A DNA stretch of 64,000 nucleotides from Paeniglutamicibacter kerguelensis. Lineage in GTDB: Bacteria > Actinomycetota > Actinomycetes > Actinomycetales > Micrococcaceae. A program made the translations under genes and the position numbers. Of the stretch, positions 56,081 to 64,000 are shown piece after piece (the first letter of the stretch is position 1; the number at the start of each line of letters is the position of its first letter). Where the stretch lies: positions 1,550,001 to 1,614,000 of the forward strand of contig NZ_JAGIOF010000001.1 in NCBI RefSeq assembly GCF_017876535.1, in the 5' to 3' direction. The notes beneath the pieces were generated by a model. The model had not been told where the DNA came from. It did no database searches and was given only the letters and a program-made list of their open reading frames with translations.

Positions 56081-56743
56081 TCACCTAGGTGGTTCAAGTA
56101 CGGTGTTTTCGAGGCGTGACCGAAGAATAGGCACGCCGGGACCTTGGAGGTGCTGAAGGTACGGAACGCGTCCGGCCATCGTCATCACCAAGGCAAGAGT
56201 CGGCCCAGAAACCAGCGGTCCCTCACCCGCTGTGAAAATTCCGTCGTCGGCCCTCAGCTGGAGGCCGGCAGCTTGGGTGCGACTGGCAACCGCAAAGTTA
56301 CGGTGCGCGTAGAACTCCGCGACGGGAGTCAACGCCTCAACGCTTGGAGTGCGGGAAAGCCCCAGCGGGTGGCGAATGTCTTGGGCGTGCACGACAATCT
56401 CCCCCAGATAGGCCGGGGTGTGGGAGGACGGCGCGATGCTGCTGTTGATGACGGCTCGAAACCGCTCCAGGGTCTCGGCCGAAGTGTTTCCGAGATGATC
56501 CTGGAGCCGGCGCTGGTTGTGCACATCCGGACGGAATCGCGCGCCGAGCATGCTGCGCAGCCACTGCCACTGGTTCAGGCTCGCCGCGGCAGTGAGATGC
56601 GCAACGACTTGCTCGACATCCCATTGCCCACATAGCGTCTCGTGATGCCACTGCTCCAAGCTGAGGCCCGACAAGTCCTCCGCCAGTGCAGCCCGCTCGG
56701 CATGCATGAGAGTCCAAAAACTGTCTTCCGAAGATTTTGCCAT
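56081..56743 (-). CDS. Maleylpyruvate isomerase family mycothiol-dependent protein
   Basis: A 220-aa protein of the DinB-like/MDMPI superfamily. The N-terminal metal-binding helix bundle has LCGQWDVEQVVAHL (His ligand), the later GEIVVHAQDIRHPLG supplies further His ligands, and the C-terminal domain contains the LSGPTLALVMTMAGR-type sequence. Such proteins use mycothiol for isomerisation or transfer. MshC in the same window fits. No ring-cleavage pathway genes are nearby, so the substrate is unknown. Confidence 0.85.
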   Translation of the reverse strand: MAKSSEDSFWTLMHAERAALAEDLSGLSLEQWHHETLCGQWDVEQVVAHLTAAASLNQWQWLRSMLGARFRPDVHNQRRLQDHLGNTSAETLERFRAVINSSIAPSSHTPAYLGEIVVHAQDIRHPLGLSRTPSVEALTPVAEFYAHRNFAVASRTQAAGLQLRADDGIFTAGEGPLVSGPTLALVMTMAGRVPYLQHLQGPGVPILRSRLENTVLEPPR

Positions 56744-56916
56744 AACGCCTGTTTCCCCTATTCCGATACGGTGGCTCCAATCCTACGACGCTCTTGTGGA
56801 CACTTTCAGGCAACACAAATCATCTGCCGGGCGCAGCTGGCATTGGGAATGAACTTGTTTTGACAGAGCCTTCCGCCGCGATACGCGGGAGAACCTGGAA
56901 ACCGGCGTGTACTCGG

Positions 56917-58236
56917 CTATCTGGTGCGCACCCCGAAGAGAATGCCGCTGTCATTGAACACGACGGTGTTGTCGGGGGTGATCCATGCCGGGAGCTCGCT
57001 GCTTCCTTCGCCGTCCGCTTCGACCTTCTGGATTCTCTTGGTGGTCAGATCCACCAAGACTTTGGCTTGATCGTCGCCCATGGTCCCGTAGGCACGGGTG
57101 CCATCTTGGTTGGAGACACCGAGCAAAACCCGTTCTGTACCCTTGCTCCCCTCGAAGTCCACGAGCTTCCCGGTCCGCTTGTTGTATGCGGAATCCTTCA
57201 TGATCAGGAAATCCCCGTCGACCGAGTTCCGGACGCCCTTGATTGTGAACCCTTCTTCTTTGTTGTCTTCGCGGCGTGTTTGGGTGATCTTGCGGGTTTC
57301 CAGATCCACCAGGTAGCTGCCGTGGTGGGGCTTCAGCGAGGCAAAGTAGTAGTCAAAGGAGATGTAGTTGCCGTTGACGGCCAGGACTTCCATGTCGCCG
57401 AGCGGGTACTTTTCAAGATGGTCAATGGTCCTGACCACGTCCCAACCACCGGGCACCTTTAGCTCGTGTTCTCCGCTACCTTCCTGGCCCTGTACGACCG
57501 GCTCGCCCTTGCTCAGGGCAATAACATTCAGGGGGCCTATCCAATCCTCAGGGAGCCTTTTGGCCTCAGTAATGCCGGCAGGCGTGGCAAAGTATGTTTC
57601 CGGTTCACCATCGTTGTCAGTGTCGCCCCAAAGCGGCACCATCTGACCGATGCTCCTGTTGGCGGTTGGATCATCATCATCGAACCCCACACTGGTCTTC
57701 TTTTGCTCAAAGTCAATGACTTTTGCGGGGTTGTCGAGTTCGATGAACGAGACTTTGGCATCGGATACATCCTCCGGAGCAGGGGCCTTGTCGCTCGCCT
57801 AACCCATCTGGGTCACTGCCAAGAAGTCTTTGCCCTCATGCCGGATGATGCCTTGGGTGATCGGGTAATCATTCTCCGGCTCGCCAGCCTTGGCGATGCG
57901 TCCGACAGTGCCTTCGCCGACGGTCGAGCCGTCGTCGAGATTGAACACCGTGACCTTGATGTTGGCCGACTTGTCCTGGCCTTCCACGGAAACAGCCTTG
58001 TTGCCCGCGAATAGCGTTTCTCCCCGAGTCTGAAGCGCCCATGTTTGCCCGGCTTCAATGAAGGGTTTCAGGTCGGACGTCACCTTGGCGGCAAAAACCG
58101 GGCTCTGGTTGGCTGCAACCGGCTGGGCGGCCACACCAGATGCACCACCAGGATTCGCGGGCGTGCACGACGTGAGCAGTAACGCCAGTGAGACAACTGC
58201 TAGTGGAGCTGCGTTGATGAGCCTATTGATTTTCAC
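56917..58236 (-). pseudogene. Lipoprotein gene interrupted by one in-frame TAG
   Basis: From ATG 58236 the protein has a lipobox (LALLLTSC) and a soluble domain. At codon 146 (57801-57799) a TAG appears, yet the same frame stays open and protein-like to 56917: after the stop it reads ASDKAPAPEDVSDAKVSFIE, then GDTDNDGEPETYFA and beta-strand-rich repeats. The total is 439 codons. The C-terminal half resembles a beta-propeller-like exported protein. It could be a recent nonsense mutation, a sequencing error, or read through. Confidence 0.8.
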
Positions 58237-58528
58237 AGTTTCTCCAAGTTGGCAAGTCGCGTTTGGATAACTCTACCGAATGAACGAATCCTTGAAACGT
58301 GAAAGATCCTGTGCCGCAAAGGAGCCGACATTAAACGATCGACTTCACTGGATCGAAGGCGCGAAAGAATGCTGTCTGGAAAAGGTTCCTTTCAAAGGTG
58401 AGTTCCGCGGGAATTGTGGCTTCTCGTTTGGGGCTCACTGGCCACCGTTGGCCTACCCAAATGAATATGCAAGAATCTCATCCAAGCCGCTGATCGTCGG
58501 CCGAGGACTCGACTTAGGAGCACCACAG

Positions 58529-58945
58529 ATGGGCGCATGGGATGTATCGGTATTTTGCAACGATGACGCCGCGGATTTTTCGTACGAGTTCGATGACGCC
58601 AACACCACTGCCGAGGTTGCGACGGTCATCGAAAACGCACTGGACACGGTCCTTCGCTCGGATCCAGAAGTGGAAGCAACCGACGGCGCAGCGGGGTTGG
58701 CGGCAGCTGCACTTGTTGTTGCCTGGAATGAACCGGCGATGCTTGAAAACGATGCAGACTATGCGCCGCAGCCTTGGCCACGAACGACCGAACCCTTGCC
58801 TGAACATTTGACGGCGAAAGCCGCGAGCGTGCTAGACCGCATGAAGAATGCGGAAGGAAATGAACTGGCTGAATTGTGGGCCGAATCGGGGCAATCTGCC
58901 GAGTTTACGGTTGAAATCTCGCGCTGGCGCGCACGTTTCTCATGA
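58529..58945 (+). CDS. DUF4259-like protein
   Basis: 138 aa. The N-terminus MGAWDVSVFCNDDAADFSYEF... matches the DUF4259 pattern (MGAWG...NDDAADF), with an alanine-rich helix DGAAGLAAAALVVAWN. Function unknown. ATG 58529 has TAGGAG 9 bp upstream; an open frame runs back to 58280 but its extra 83 residues are not family-like. Confidence 0.75.
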   Translation: MGAWDVSVFCNDDAADFSYEFDDANTTAEVATVIENALDTVLRSDPEVEATDGAAGLAAAALVVAWNEPAMLENDADYAPQPWPRTTEPLPEHLTAKAASVLDRMKNAEGNELAELWAESGQSAEFTVEISRWRARFS

Positions 58946-59032
58946 GCAAAAGACTTTGGTTCGACTCCTTCGGGAGACTTGTGGTTTTAAACGCCAATTA
59001 TCGTAGACCCAAGATCCAGAACTCGAGGTAAC

Positions 59033-60328
59033 CTACAAGCCCAATCCCATTGGCGGCACGGGGACCACTTCCTCGGATGACGGGAACGCCGGGTGGGACG
59101 GTTTTCGCTGGACCAAATGTCCTTGATTCTTTCGTTTGCCGTGGTGAAGAAACATCAGGCAAATCGTAAGCACGAAGGCCAGGAACGCAAAAAGTCCCAG
59201 TGCTATCAAGGTATTTCTGTGCCCCAGGTTCTGGATGAGCACCGAACCTACGATCGGGGCTGCCGCTTGGGCGAGCAAGGACGGCAAGGCGATGTGGCCC
59301 ATAATTCGCGCGTATTGTTTGTGGCCGAAAAGCGCCAATGGTACGGTCCCGTTGGTGATGGAACTCAACCCGATCCCGACCCCGTAGACAACGACGAGGA
59401 TCGCCGGCGCCAAAATCCCCATGCCAAGGAAACCGATGGACACTGCCATGGCCAAAGTCGCGGTCAGCAGCGTCCACAATGGGTGGCGCTTTCGCCCGAT
59501 GAACAATTCAATGAACCGGGCACCCACTTGGGAGGGGCCGATGGCTGCAGCGAGAACGACGGCGGTCGTGCTGGCGATGCCGATGCCCGCAAGCATAGAG
59601 AACATGTGGACCGACATCAACGCGGCAATGGAGGTGCTCAGGGCGGAGATGGTCGCGACCAAGACGATCAACAACCATCTGGGGCCCGAGACTCCAGATG
59701 CCGCAGGGTCGGTACCTCCGGATCCGCCACCGGGCGCTGGCGCACATGGTTGTCGCGGAACCGTGAGCGCATAAAGGGGGGCAGTGATCACCAGGTGCGC
59801 CCCCGCATAGACGAGGGCCGTCCCCCGCCACCCGACCTCGTTCACCAAAAAGGTGCTTAGCGGCCAGCAGATGGTGCTGGCGAACCCTCCAAACAGCGTC
59901 AGAAGGGTGATGGCCGAGCGCGCCGAGGAACCATAAGTGTGCCCCAGCACCGCGAACGCCCCGCTGTAGAGGCCGCCACTCATGCCCGATCCGAGGATCA
60001 CCCACGCGCCAAGGTACCACCACTGGTTGGGGGCCAAGCCGATCATGGCCAGGCCCAATGCGAGTAACAGTGCACTGGCAATCAGGACGGTGCGCCCGTG
60101 GTTGCCGGCCACGAGCCGGCCTACTCGAGGTGAGCCGAGACCTGCAATGGCGAGCCCCACCGATACGCCAGCCACGATCAGGGAGCTGTGCCATCCGGTA
60201 TCTGTGGCGATGGGGCCGGCCAGCGCCGCTAGCAGGTAAAAGGTCGATCCCCAGGATAGGACCTGCCCTATTCCCATGCCGGTGATGACGTAGCAGCGCT
60301 TGGTCGTGAATCGTTGGTTGAGTGCCAC
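59033..60328 (-). CDS. MFS transporter
   Basis: About 431 aa with 12 predicted helices and a central hydrophilic loop rich in Gly/Pro (about 190-215). The YVITGMGIGQVLSWGSTFYLLAAL start and GSPRVGRLVAGNHGR (motif A-like) are visible. Substrate unknown. GTG 60328 follows the stop of the thioredoxin-reductase remnant by 2 bp, so it is probably transcribed from the arsenic divergent promoter and may have a role linked to arsenic (inference). Confidence 0.85.
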   Translation of the reverse strand: MALNQRFTTKRCYVITGMGIGQVLSWGSTFYLLAALAGPIATDTGWHSSLIVAGVSVGLAIAGLGSPRVGRLVAGNHGRTVLIASALLLALGLAMIGLAPNQWWYLGAWVILGSGMSGGLYSGAFAVLGHTYGSSARSAITLLTLFGGFASTICWPLSTFLVNEVGWRGTALVYAGAHLVITAPLYALTVPRQPCAPAPGGGSGGTDPAASGVSGPRWLLIVLVATISALSTSIAALMSVHMFSMLAGIGIASTTAVVLAAAIGPSQVGARFIELFIGRKRHPLWTLLTATLAMAVSIGFLGMGILAPAILVVVYGVGIGLSSITNGTVPLALFGHKQYARIMGHIALPSLLAQAAAPIVGSVLIQNLGHRNTLIALGLFAFLAFVLTICLMFLHHGKRKNQGHLVQRKPSHPAFPSSEEVVPVPPMGLGL

Positions 60329-60330
60329 GG

Positions 60331-60513
60331 TTAAACCGGCTGGGCGGCGTTGCTGACCGTCTTCGCCGCGGTGCCTTCGCCTGCGGCGAAGACGCCGCGA
60401 AGGGAAATCTTGGACGTGCAACCCTGGGCGCCAATGGTGCCCGAGGCGGTGTATCCGGCGGGGCCGCAGCGAATGATGACGTTGAGGATCGATTTGGTCT
60501 TGCCGGAGCTCAC
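60331..60513 (-). pseudogene. Remnant of a thioredoxin reductase gene
   Basis: 60 codons. The start (LNVIIRCGPAGYTASG) fits the FAD-binding N-terminus of TrxB (usually VIIIGSGPAGYTAA), and the end (SLRGVFAAGEGTAAKTVSNAA) fits the C-terminal FAD site (usually GVFAAGDV...). The middle 250 or so residues, including the CxxC redox site, are missing. TrxB genes are common in actinobacterial ars operons. GTG start 60513. Confidence 0.65.
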
Positions 60514-60523
60514 GGGAGGCCTT

Positions 60524-60724
60524 TCAAAACGGGTGGGGAACGACGAGTCCGGTGATCCGCATGTTCTCTTCGGTCAGCGCCTTGAAACGAAGTGCCAACG
60601 CCTCGGCGTCAGTGACAATCGGGGATTCCGGACTGCTTGACGGGACGCAGCACGAAGCGTCCGTTTCATTGGCGGAAATCTCTGCGGATTGGTCACTGGT
60701 TTCCTGGGCAACTGGAGTAGACAT
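60524..60724 (-). pseudogene. Truncated ArsR-type regulator
   Basis: 66 codons. The Cys pair in DASCCVPSSS and the helix ALALRFKALTEENMRITGL fit the N-terminal part of ArsR/SmtB repressors (usually CCxP...LAxxFKALADPTRLRIL). The winged-helix DNA-binding part is absent; the frame ends VVPHPF. It faces the ACR3 gene across an ArsR-like palindrome. It could still dimerise poorly but cannot bind DNA. Confidence 0.65.
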
Positions 60725-60763
60725 GCGTCTTCCCTCGTCTTCTTTGCACTCCCCGACGGGAGA

Positions 60764-60792
60764 TTGACAATTGTCGATATATGCAAGAATAC
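60764..60792 (+). promoter_or_regulatory. Putative promoter of the arsenic operon
   Basis: TTGACA (60764-60769) with a 17-bp spacer to GAATAC (60787-60792), a weak -10 element. Confidence 0.5.
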
Positions 60793-60793
60793 T

Positions 60794-60821
60794 CAATGCA
60801 TCGATGTTCGTCGATGTATTG
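60794..60821. promoter_or_regulatory. ArsR-type operator palindrome
   Basis: CAATGCATCGA (60794-60804), 6-bp spacer, TCGATGTATTG (60811-60821): 11-bp arms with one mismatch. It overlaps the divergent promoter region, as ArsR/SmtB operators do. Confidence 0.7.
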
Positions 60822-60846
60822 AAATTGAATCTGGAGTGAACTTGAA

Positions 60847-61947
60847 GTGACACTTACCGTCGTACCCGAAGACACTGGGCACATCACCGCCAAGCTATCC
60901 ACCCTTGACCGCTACCTGGCCGTCTGGATCCTGGCGGCCATGGCCCTCGGGCTCGGACTCGGGCGACTCATTCCGGGACTCGGCCAGGCCCTGGATTCCC
61001 TCAAGGTCGCCGGCGTCTCCCTCCCCATCGCCCTGGGCCTGCTGGTGATGATGTACCCGGTGCTGGCCAAGGTCCGCTACAACGAAACCCGACGCGTCAT
61101 CGGCGACAAGAAACTCATGATCACCTCCCTGGTGATCAACTGGGTGCTCGCGCCGGCGTTCATGTTCGTGCTGGCCTGGGTCTTCCTGGCGGACCTGCCC
61201 GAATACCGCACCGGGCTGATCATCGTCGGGCTTGCCCGCTGCATCGCCATGGTCTTCATCTGGAACGACCTGGCCTGCGGGGACCGCGAAGCGGCGGCCG
61301 TGCTGGTCGCCATCAACTCCGTCTTCCAGGTCTTCGCCTTCGGCGCGCTGGGCTGGTTCTACCTCCAAGTGCTGCCGGGCTGGCTCGGGTTGCCGACCAC
61401 CAGCGCCGAATTCTCCGTCTGGTCCATCACCCTCTCGGTGCTGGTGTTCCTCGGCATCCCGCTCATCGCGGGTTTCCTCACCCGGACCCTCGGCGAAAAG
61501 GCCAAGGGCCGCGACTGGTATGAAAACAAGTTCCTGCCCAAGATCGGCCCCTGGGCCCTCTACGGCCTGCTGTTCACCATCGTGGTGCTTTTCGCCCTGC
61601 AGGGCGATGCCATCATCGCCAAGCCGCTGGACGTCGCCCGCATCGCCCTGCCGCTGCTGGTCTACTTCACCGTGGTCTTCGGCGCATCCATGCTCATCGG
61701 CCGGTCGCTGGGCATGGGATACGCACGCACCACCACCCTGGCCTTCACCGCCGCCGGCAACAACTTCGAACTGGCCATCGCGGTCGCCATCGCCACCTTC
61801 GGCGTCACCAGCGGCCAGGCCCTGGCCGGCGTCGTCGGGCCCCTCATCGAGGTCCCCGTCCTCGTGGCGCTGGTCTATGTCGCACTCTGGTCCCGCAAGT
61901 TCTTCACCACCACCCCGTCCCTCACCACCCAGAAGGTCTCCGCATGA
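60847..61947 (+). CDS. acr3: ACR3 family arsenite efflux transporter
   Basis: A 366-aa, ten-helix carrier that exports arsenite. The essential cysteine is in GLARCIAMVFIWNDLACGD (about C132, with C144 close by), and the final helix has the conserved Glu in PLIEVPVLVAL. GTG 60847. The stop overlaps the arsC ATG by 4 bp. Confidence 0.95.
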   Translation: MTLTVVPEDTGHITAKLSTLDRYLAVWILAAMALGLGLGRLIPGLGQALDSLKVAGVSLPIALGLLVMMYPVLAKVRYNETRRVIGDKKLMITSLVINWVLAPAFMFVLAWVFLADLPEYRTGLIIVGLARCIAMVFIWNDLACGDREAAAVLVAINSVFQVFAFGALGWFYLQVLPGWLGLPTTSAEFSVWSITLSVLVFLGIPLIAGFLTRTLGEKAKGRDWYENKFLPKIGPWALYGLLFTIVVLFALQGDAIIAKPLDVARIALPLLVYFTVVFGASMLIGRSLGMGYARTTTLAFTAAGNNFELAIAVAIATFGVTSGQALAGVVGPLIEVPVLVALVYVALWSRKFFTTTPSLTTQKVSA

Positions 61948-62363
61948 ACACCACCGCTTCCAAGCCCTCCGTCCTGTTCGTCTGCGTCCACAACGCCGGC
62001 CGCTCCCAAATGGCAGCAGCCTTCCTGTCCAACCTCTCGGCCGGGCAGATCGAGGTCCGCTCCGCGGGCTCGGCCCCCGCGGACACGGTGAACCCCGCCG
62101 CCGTCGCCGCGATGAACGAGGTGGGCATCGACATGTCCACCGAGGTCCCGAAGATCCTGACCACCGAGGCCGTCAAGGAATCCGACGTGGTGATCACCAT
62201 GGGCTGCGGCGACACCTGCCCGATCTTCCCGGGCAAGCGCTACGAGGACTGGAAGCTCGATGACCCGGCGGGCCAGGGCGTCGAGGCCGTGCGCCCGATC
62301 CGCGACGAAATCCGCTCCCGCATCGAGACCCTCATCTCCGAACTGCTACCCGCCACCAAGTAA
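61944..62363 (+). CDS. arsC: Arsenate reductase, LMW-PTPase type, probably mycothiol-linked
   Basis: 139 aa. The catalytic P-loop is CVHNAGRSQM (C14, R20). Cysteines C88 and C92 lie in MGCGDTCPIFPGKRYEDW, as in thioredoxin-type ArsC, and similar Corynebacterium enzymes use mycothiol and mycoredoxin. It reduces arsenate to arsenite for ACR3 export. MshC in the same window supports the mycothiol route. Confidence 0.92.
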   Translation: MNTTASKPSVLFVCVHNAGRSQMAAAFLSNLSAGQIEVRSAGSAPADTVNPAAVAAMNEVGIDMSTEVPKILTTEAVKESDVVITMGCGDTCPIFPGKRYEDWKLDDPAGQGVEAVRPIRDEIRSRIETLISELLPATK

Positions 62364-62394
62364 CACCCCCTTCGAATCCCAGGAGTAGAAGACC

Positions 62395-63837
62395 ATGAAC
62401 CAGACATACCCCGTAGTCGTCATCGGCGCCGGACCCATCGGCCTGGCCGCCGCGGCACACCTGATCGAACGCCACCAGGACGTCCGCGTGCTCGAGGCCG
62501 GAGCCACGGCAGGTGCCGCCATGTCCGCGTGGGGACACATCAAGCTCTTCTCCACCTGGCGCTACAACATCGACGCCGCATCCCGAAGGCTCCTGGAAAC
62601 GCTGACCGACACCTATGCCGGGGACTGGGAAGCGCCCCGGGAAACCCGCCTCCCCACGGGTTCCGACATGGTCGCCGAATACCTGGCACCCCTGGCTTCC
62701 CACCCGGCGCTGGCCCCCCGGATCAGCTACGGGCACCGGGTCGCCAAGGTCACCCGCATCCAGCCCGACGGCAGGGGCGTGGACAAGACCAGCTCAAAGA
62801 ATCGCGAGGATTCCCTCTTCCTGGTCCGCACCGAAACCGCAGCGGGAACCGAGGACGTGCTGGCCAGCGCCGTCATCGACGCCTCCGGAACCTGGAACAT
62901 GCCCAACCCGGTGGGACGCTCGGGCCTCGAGGCCATCGGCGAGGCCGAGGCCCGCGCGGCAGGTTTCATCACCTCTCCCCTGCCCGATCCCCTGGGTGCG
63001 GATCAGGATTCCTTCGCCGGGAAAACCGTCCTCGTGCTGGGCGCCGGGCACTCGGCGGCCAACACGCTGATCAGCCTCGGCCGCCTGCGCCAGCAGCACC
63101 CGGACACCACCGTGCTCTGGGGCCTGCGCGGGGCGGCGAACCCGGTCCGCCTTTACGGCGGCGGGGCGGCCGACGAGCTGCCGGCCCGCGGGCAGCTGGG
63201 CACGTCCCTGCGCCGCTTCGTCGAAAACGGGGACATCACCATCCTCGAAAACGTCTCCGTCACCGCCCTGGAAACGGGCGACCGGTTGACCGTGGTCCTG
63301 GCAGACGGCCGCAGCCTCGTCGTTGACCTGGTGGTCCCGGCCACGGGCTTCCGCCCCGACCTGGCAATCCTCTCGGAACTCCGTTTGGACATGGACCAGA
63401 TCGTGGAGGCCCCGCGCGAACTCGGCCCGCTCATCGATCCCGAGTTCCACAGCTGCGGCACGGTCACCGCCCACGGCGAACGCATCCTGGCCCACCCGGA
63501 GACCGACTTCTACATCGTCGGCATGAAGAGCTACGGCCGTGCCCCGACCTTCCTCATGGCCACCGGCTACGAGCAGGTCCGCTCCATCGCGGCCTCCCTG
63601 GCCGGGGACCGCGCGGCCGCCGACGTTGTCGAACTGGAACTGCCCGAAACCGGGGTCTGCTCCACCGACCTGGGCGGGTCCTGCGACCTGCCGGCCGCCG
63701 GCGAACCCGCAGCCAGCTGCGGCACCCCGGAACCCGAGGCCGAGTCCGAGTCCTGCTGCGGCACCCCCGAGCCGGCCACCATCGGGTTCGCCACCGGAAC
63801 CCTGCACGGCCACGCGGAACTGGCCAGCGGGAAATAG
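62395..63837 (+). CDS. Arsenic-operon flavoprotein (ArsO-like FAD/NAD(P) oxidoreductase) with cysteine-rich tail
   Basis: 480 aa. FAD site VVVIGAGPIGLAAAAHL (about 6-22) and NADPH site VLVLGAGHSAANTLISL (about 210-226) identify a class B flavin monooxygenase-like enzyme. The last 65 residues carry a low-complexity tail with five cysteines (VCSTD, GSCDLP, ASCGTP, ESCCGTPEP), suited to binding As(III) or metal. It starts 31 bp after arsC with CCAGGAG upstream. Its product is unknown; ArsO-type proteins are reported in arsenic islands. Confidence 0.88.
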   Translation: MNQTYPVVVIGAGPIGLAAAAHLIERHQDVRVLEAGATAGAAMSAWGHIKLFSTWRYNIDAASRRLLETLTDTYAGDWEAPRETRLPTGSDMVAEYLAPLASHPALAPRISYGHRVAKVTRIQPDGRGVDKTSSKNREDSLFLVRTETAAGTEDVLASAVIDASGTWNMPNPVGRSGLEAIGEAEARAAGFITSPLPDPLGADQDSFAGKTVLVLGAGHSAANTLISLGRLRQQHPDTTVLWGLRGAANPVRLYGGGAADELPARGQLGTSLRRFVENGDITILENVSVTALETGDRLTVVLADGRSLVVDLVVPATGFRPDLAILSELRLDMDQIVEAPRELGPLIDPEFHSCGTVTAHGERILAHPETDFYIVGMKSYGRAPTFLMATGYEQVRSIAASLAGDRAAADVVELELPETGVCSTDLGGSCDLPAAGEPAASCGTPEPEAESESCCGTPEPATIGFATGTLHGHAELASGK

Positions 63838-64000
63838 ATCATTAATCGGAAAAGAGAATGCGAGGGTCGATCCGCAAACGGTCGTTTTCAACGCAAACAA
63901 AATTGACCTTCAGGATTGTCATTTTCTGAAGGCAACTGCACTGTACTTTCACAACTTCAGGAGGAACGGCTAACAGGCGCTATATGGTCGTTCCCCGGAA
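63838..64000. other. Downstream region at the window edge
   Basis: 163 bp with no complete gene. An AGGAGG-type site near 63958 precedes an ATG at 63983 whose frame runs off the end; the spacing is too long to call a gene. Confidence 0.3.

Noticed and set aside
60331..60724. Two short cysteine-containing frames next to an MFS transporter, considered as peptide precursors with an exporter
   Set aside because: The sequences fit pieces of ArsR and thioredoxin reductase, and no modification enzyme is nearby.

Overview
The window is high-GC actinobacterial DNA, most likely from a member of the Micrococcaceae (Arthrobacter sensu lato or a close genus such as Paeniglutamicibacter). The reasons are a complete Pup-proteasome locus, mycothiol biosynthesis (MshC), the actinobacterial RNA polymerase partner RbpA, a naturally fused PafBC regulator, and frequent GTG/TTG starts. 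The genus is inferred from gene order and protein character, not from a search.

Layout. 1-540: a tandemly duplicated tRNA-Leu(GAG) unit. 633-10459: housekeeping genes (M20 peptidase, acyl-CoA dehydrogenase, UppP, MshC, PAC2 protein, HAD phosphatase, membrane metalloprotease). 10558-26206: the conserved core block trmI, arc, dop, pup, prcB, prcA, pafA, two FKBP prolyl isomerases, fused pafBC, tatA, tatC, helY. This block encodes tagging of proteins with Pup, their unfolding and degradation, and the DNA-damage regulator and Tat export genes that travel with it. 26281-37853: an amidohydrolase, a polyprenol-phosphate mannosyltransferase, rbpA, an SPFH/NfeD membrane pair, VanZ, an RlmA-like methyltransferase, an S9 peptidase, peptide deformylase and a ZapE-like ATPase.

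37854-60328 is accessory in character. It begins with a translationally coupled trio: a tyrosine recombinase, a small HTH protein, and a zinc-finger protein with a recombinase-like C-terminus that lacks the expected catalytic residues. About 1.4 kb of non-coding DNA follows, with four spaced TGTCTCA...GGACCA repeats and a 7-bp tandem repeat. Next is a Tat-exported AttH/CrtC-like protein, followed by a perfect 25-bp inverted repeat related to those same repeats. Then comes a five- or six-gene biotin uptake operon (bioY, acyl-CoA ligase, thiolase, bioM, bioN, CHY zinc finger) behind three BioQ-like operator copies spaced exactly 15 bp apart. The stretch 49620-58945 holds small single genes, long gaps and two broken genes: a HAD phosphatase with a frameshift and stops, and a lipoprotein with one in-frame TAG.

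60331-63837 is an arsenic-resistance locus: ACR3 efflux pump, mycothiol-type arsenate reductase and a flavoprotein with a cysteine-rich tail, transcribed rightwards from an ArsR-type palindrome. Leftwards from the same palindrome lie only remnants of the regulator ArsR and of a thioredoxin reductase, then an MFS transporter. MshC, the mycothiol-dependent isomerase-family protein and the arsenate reductase together indicate mycothiol-based thiol chemistry.

The best leads for something undescribed are the recombinase/HTH/zinc-finger trio, the ligase-thiolase pair inside the biotin operon, and the repeat-flanked AttH-like gene.
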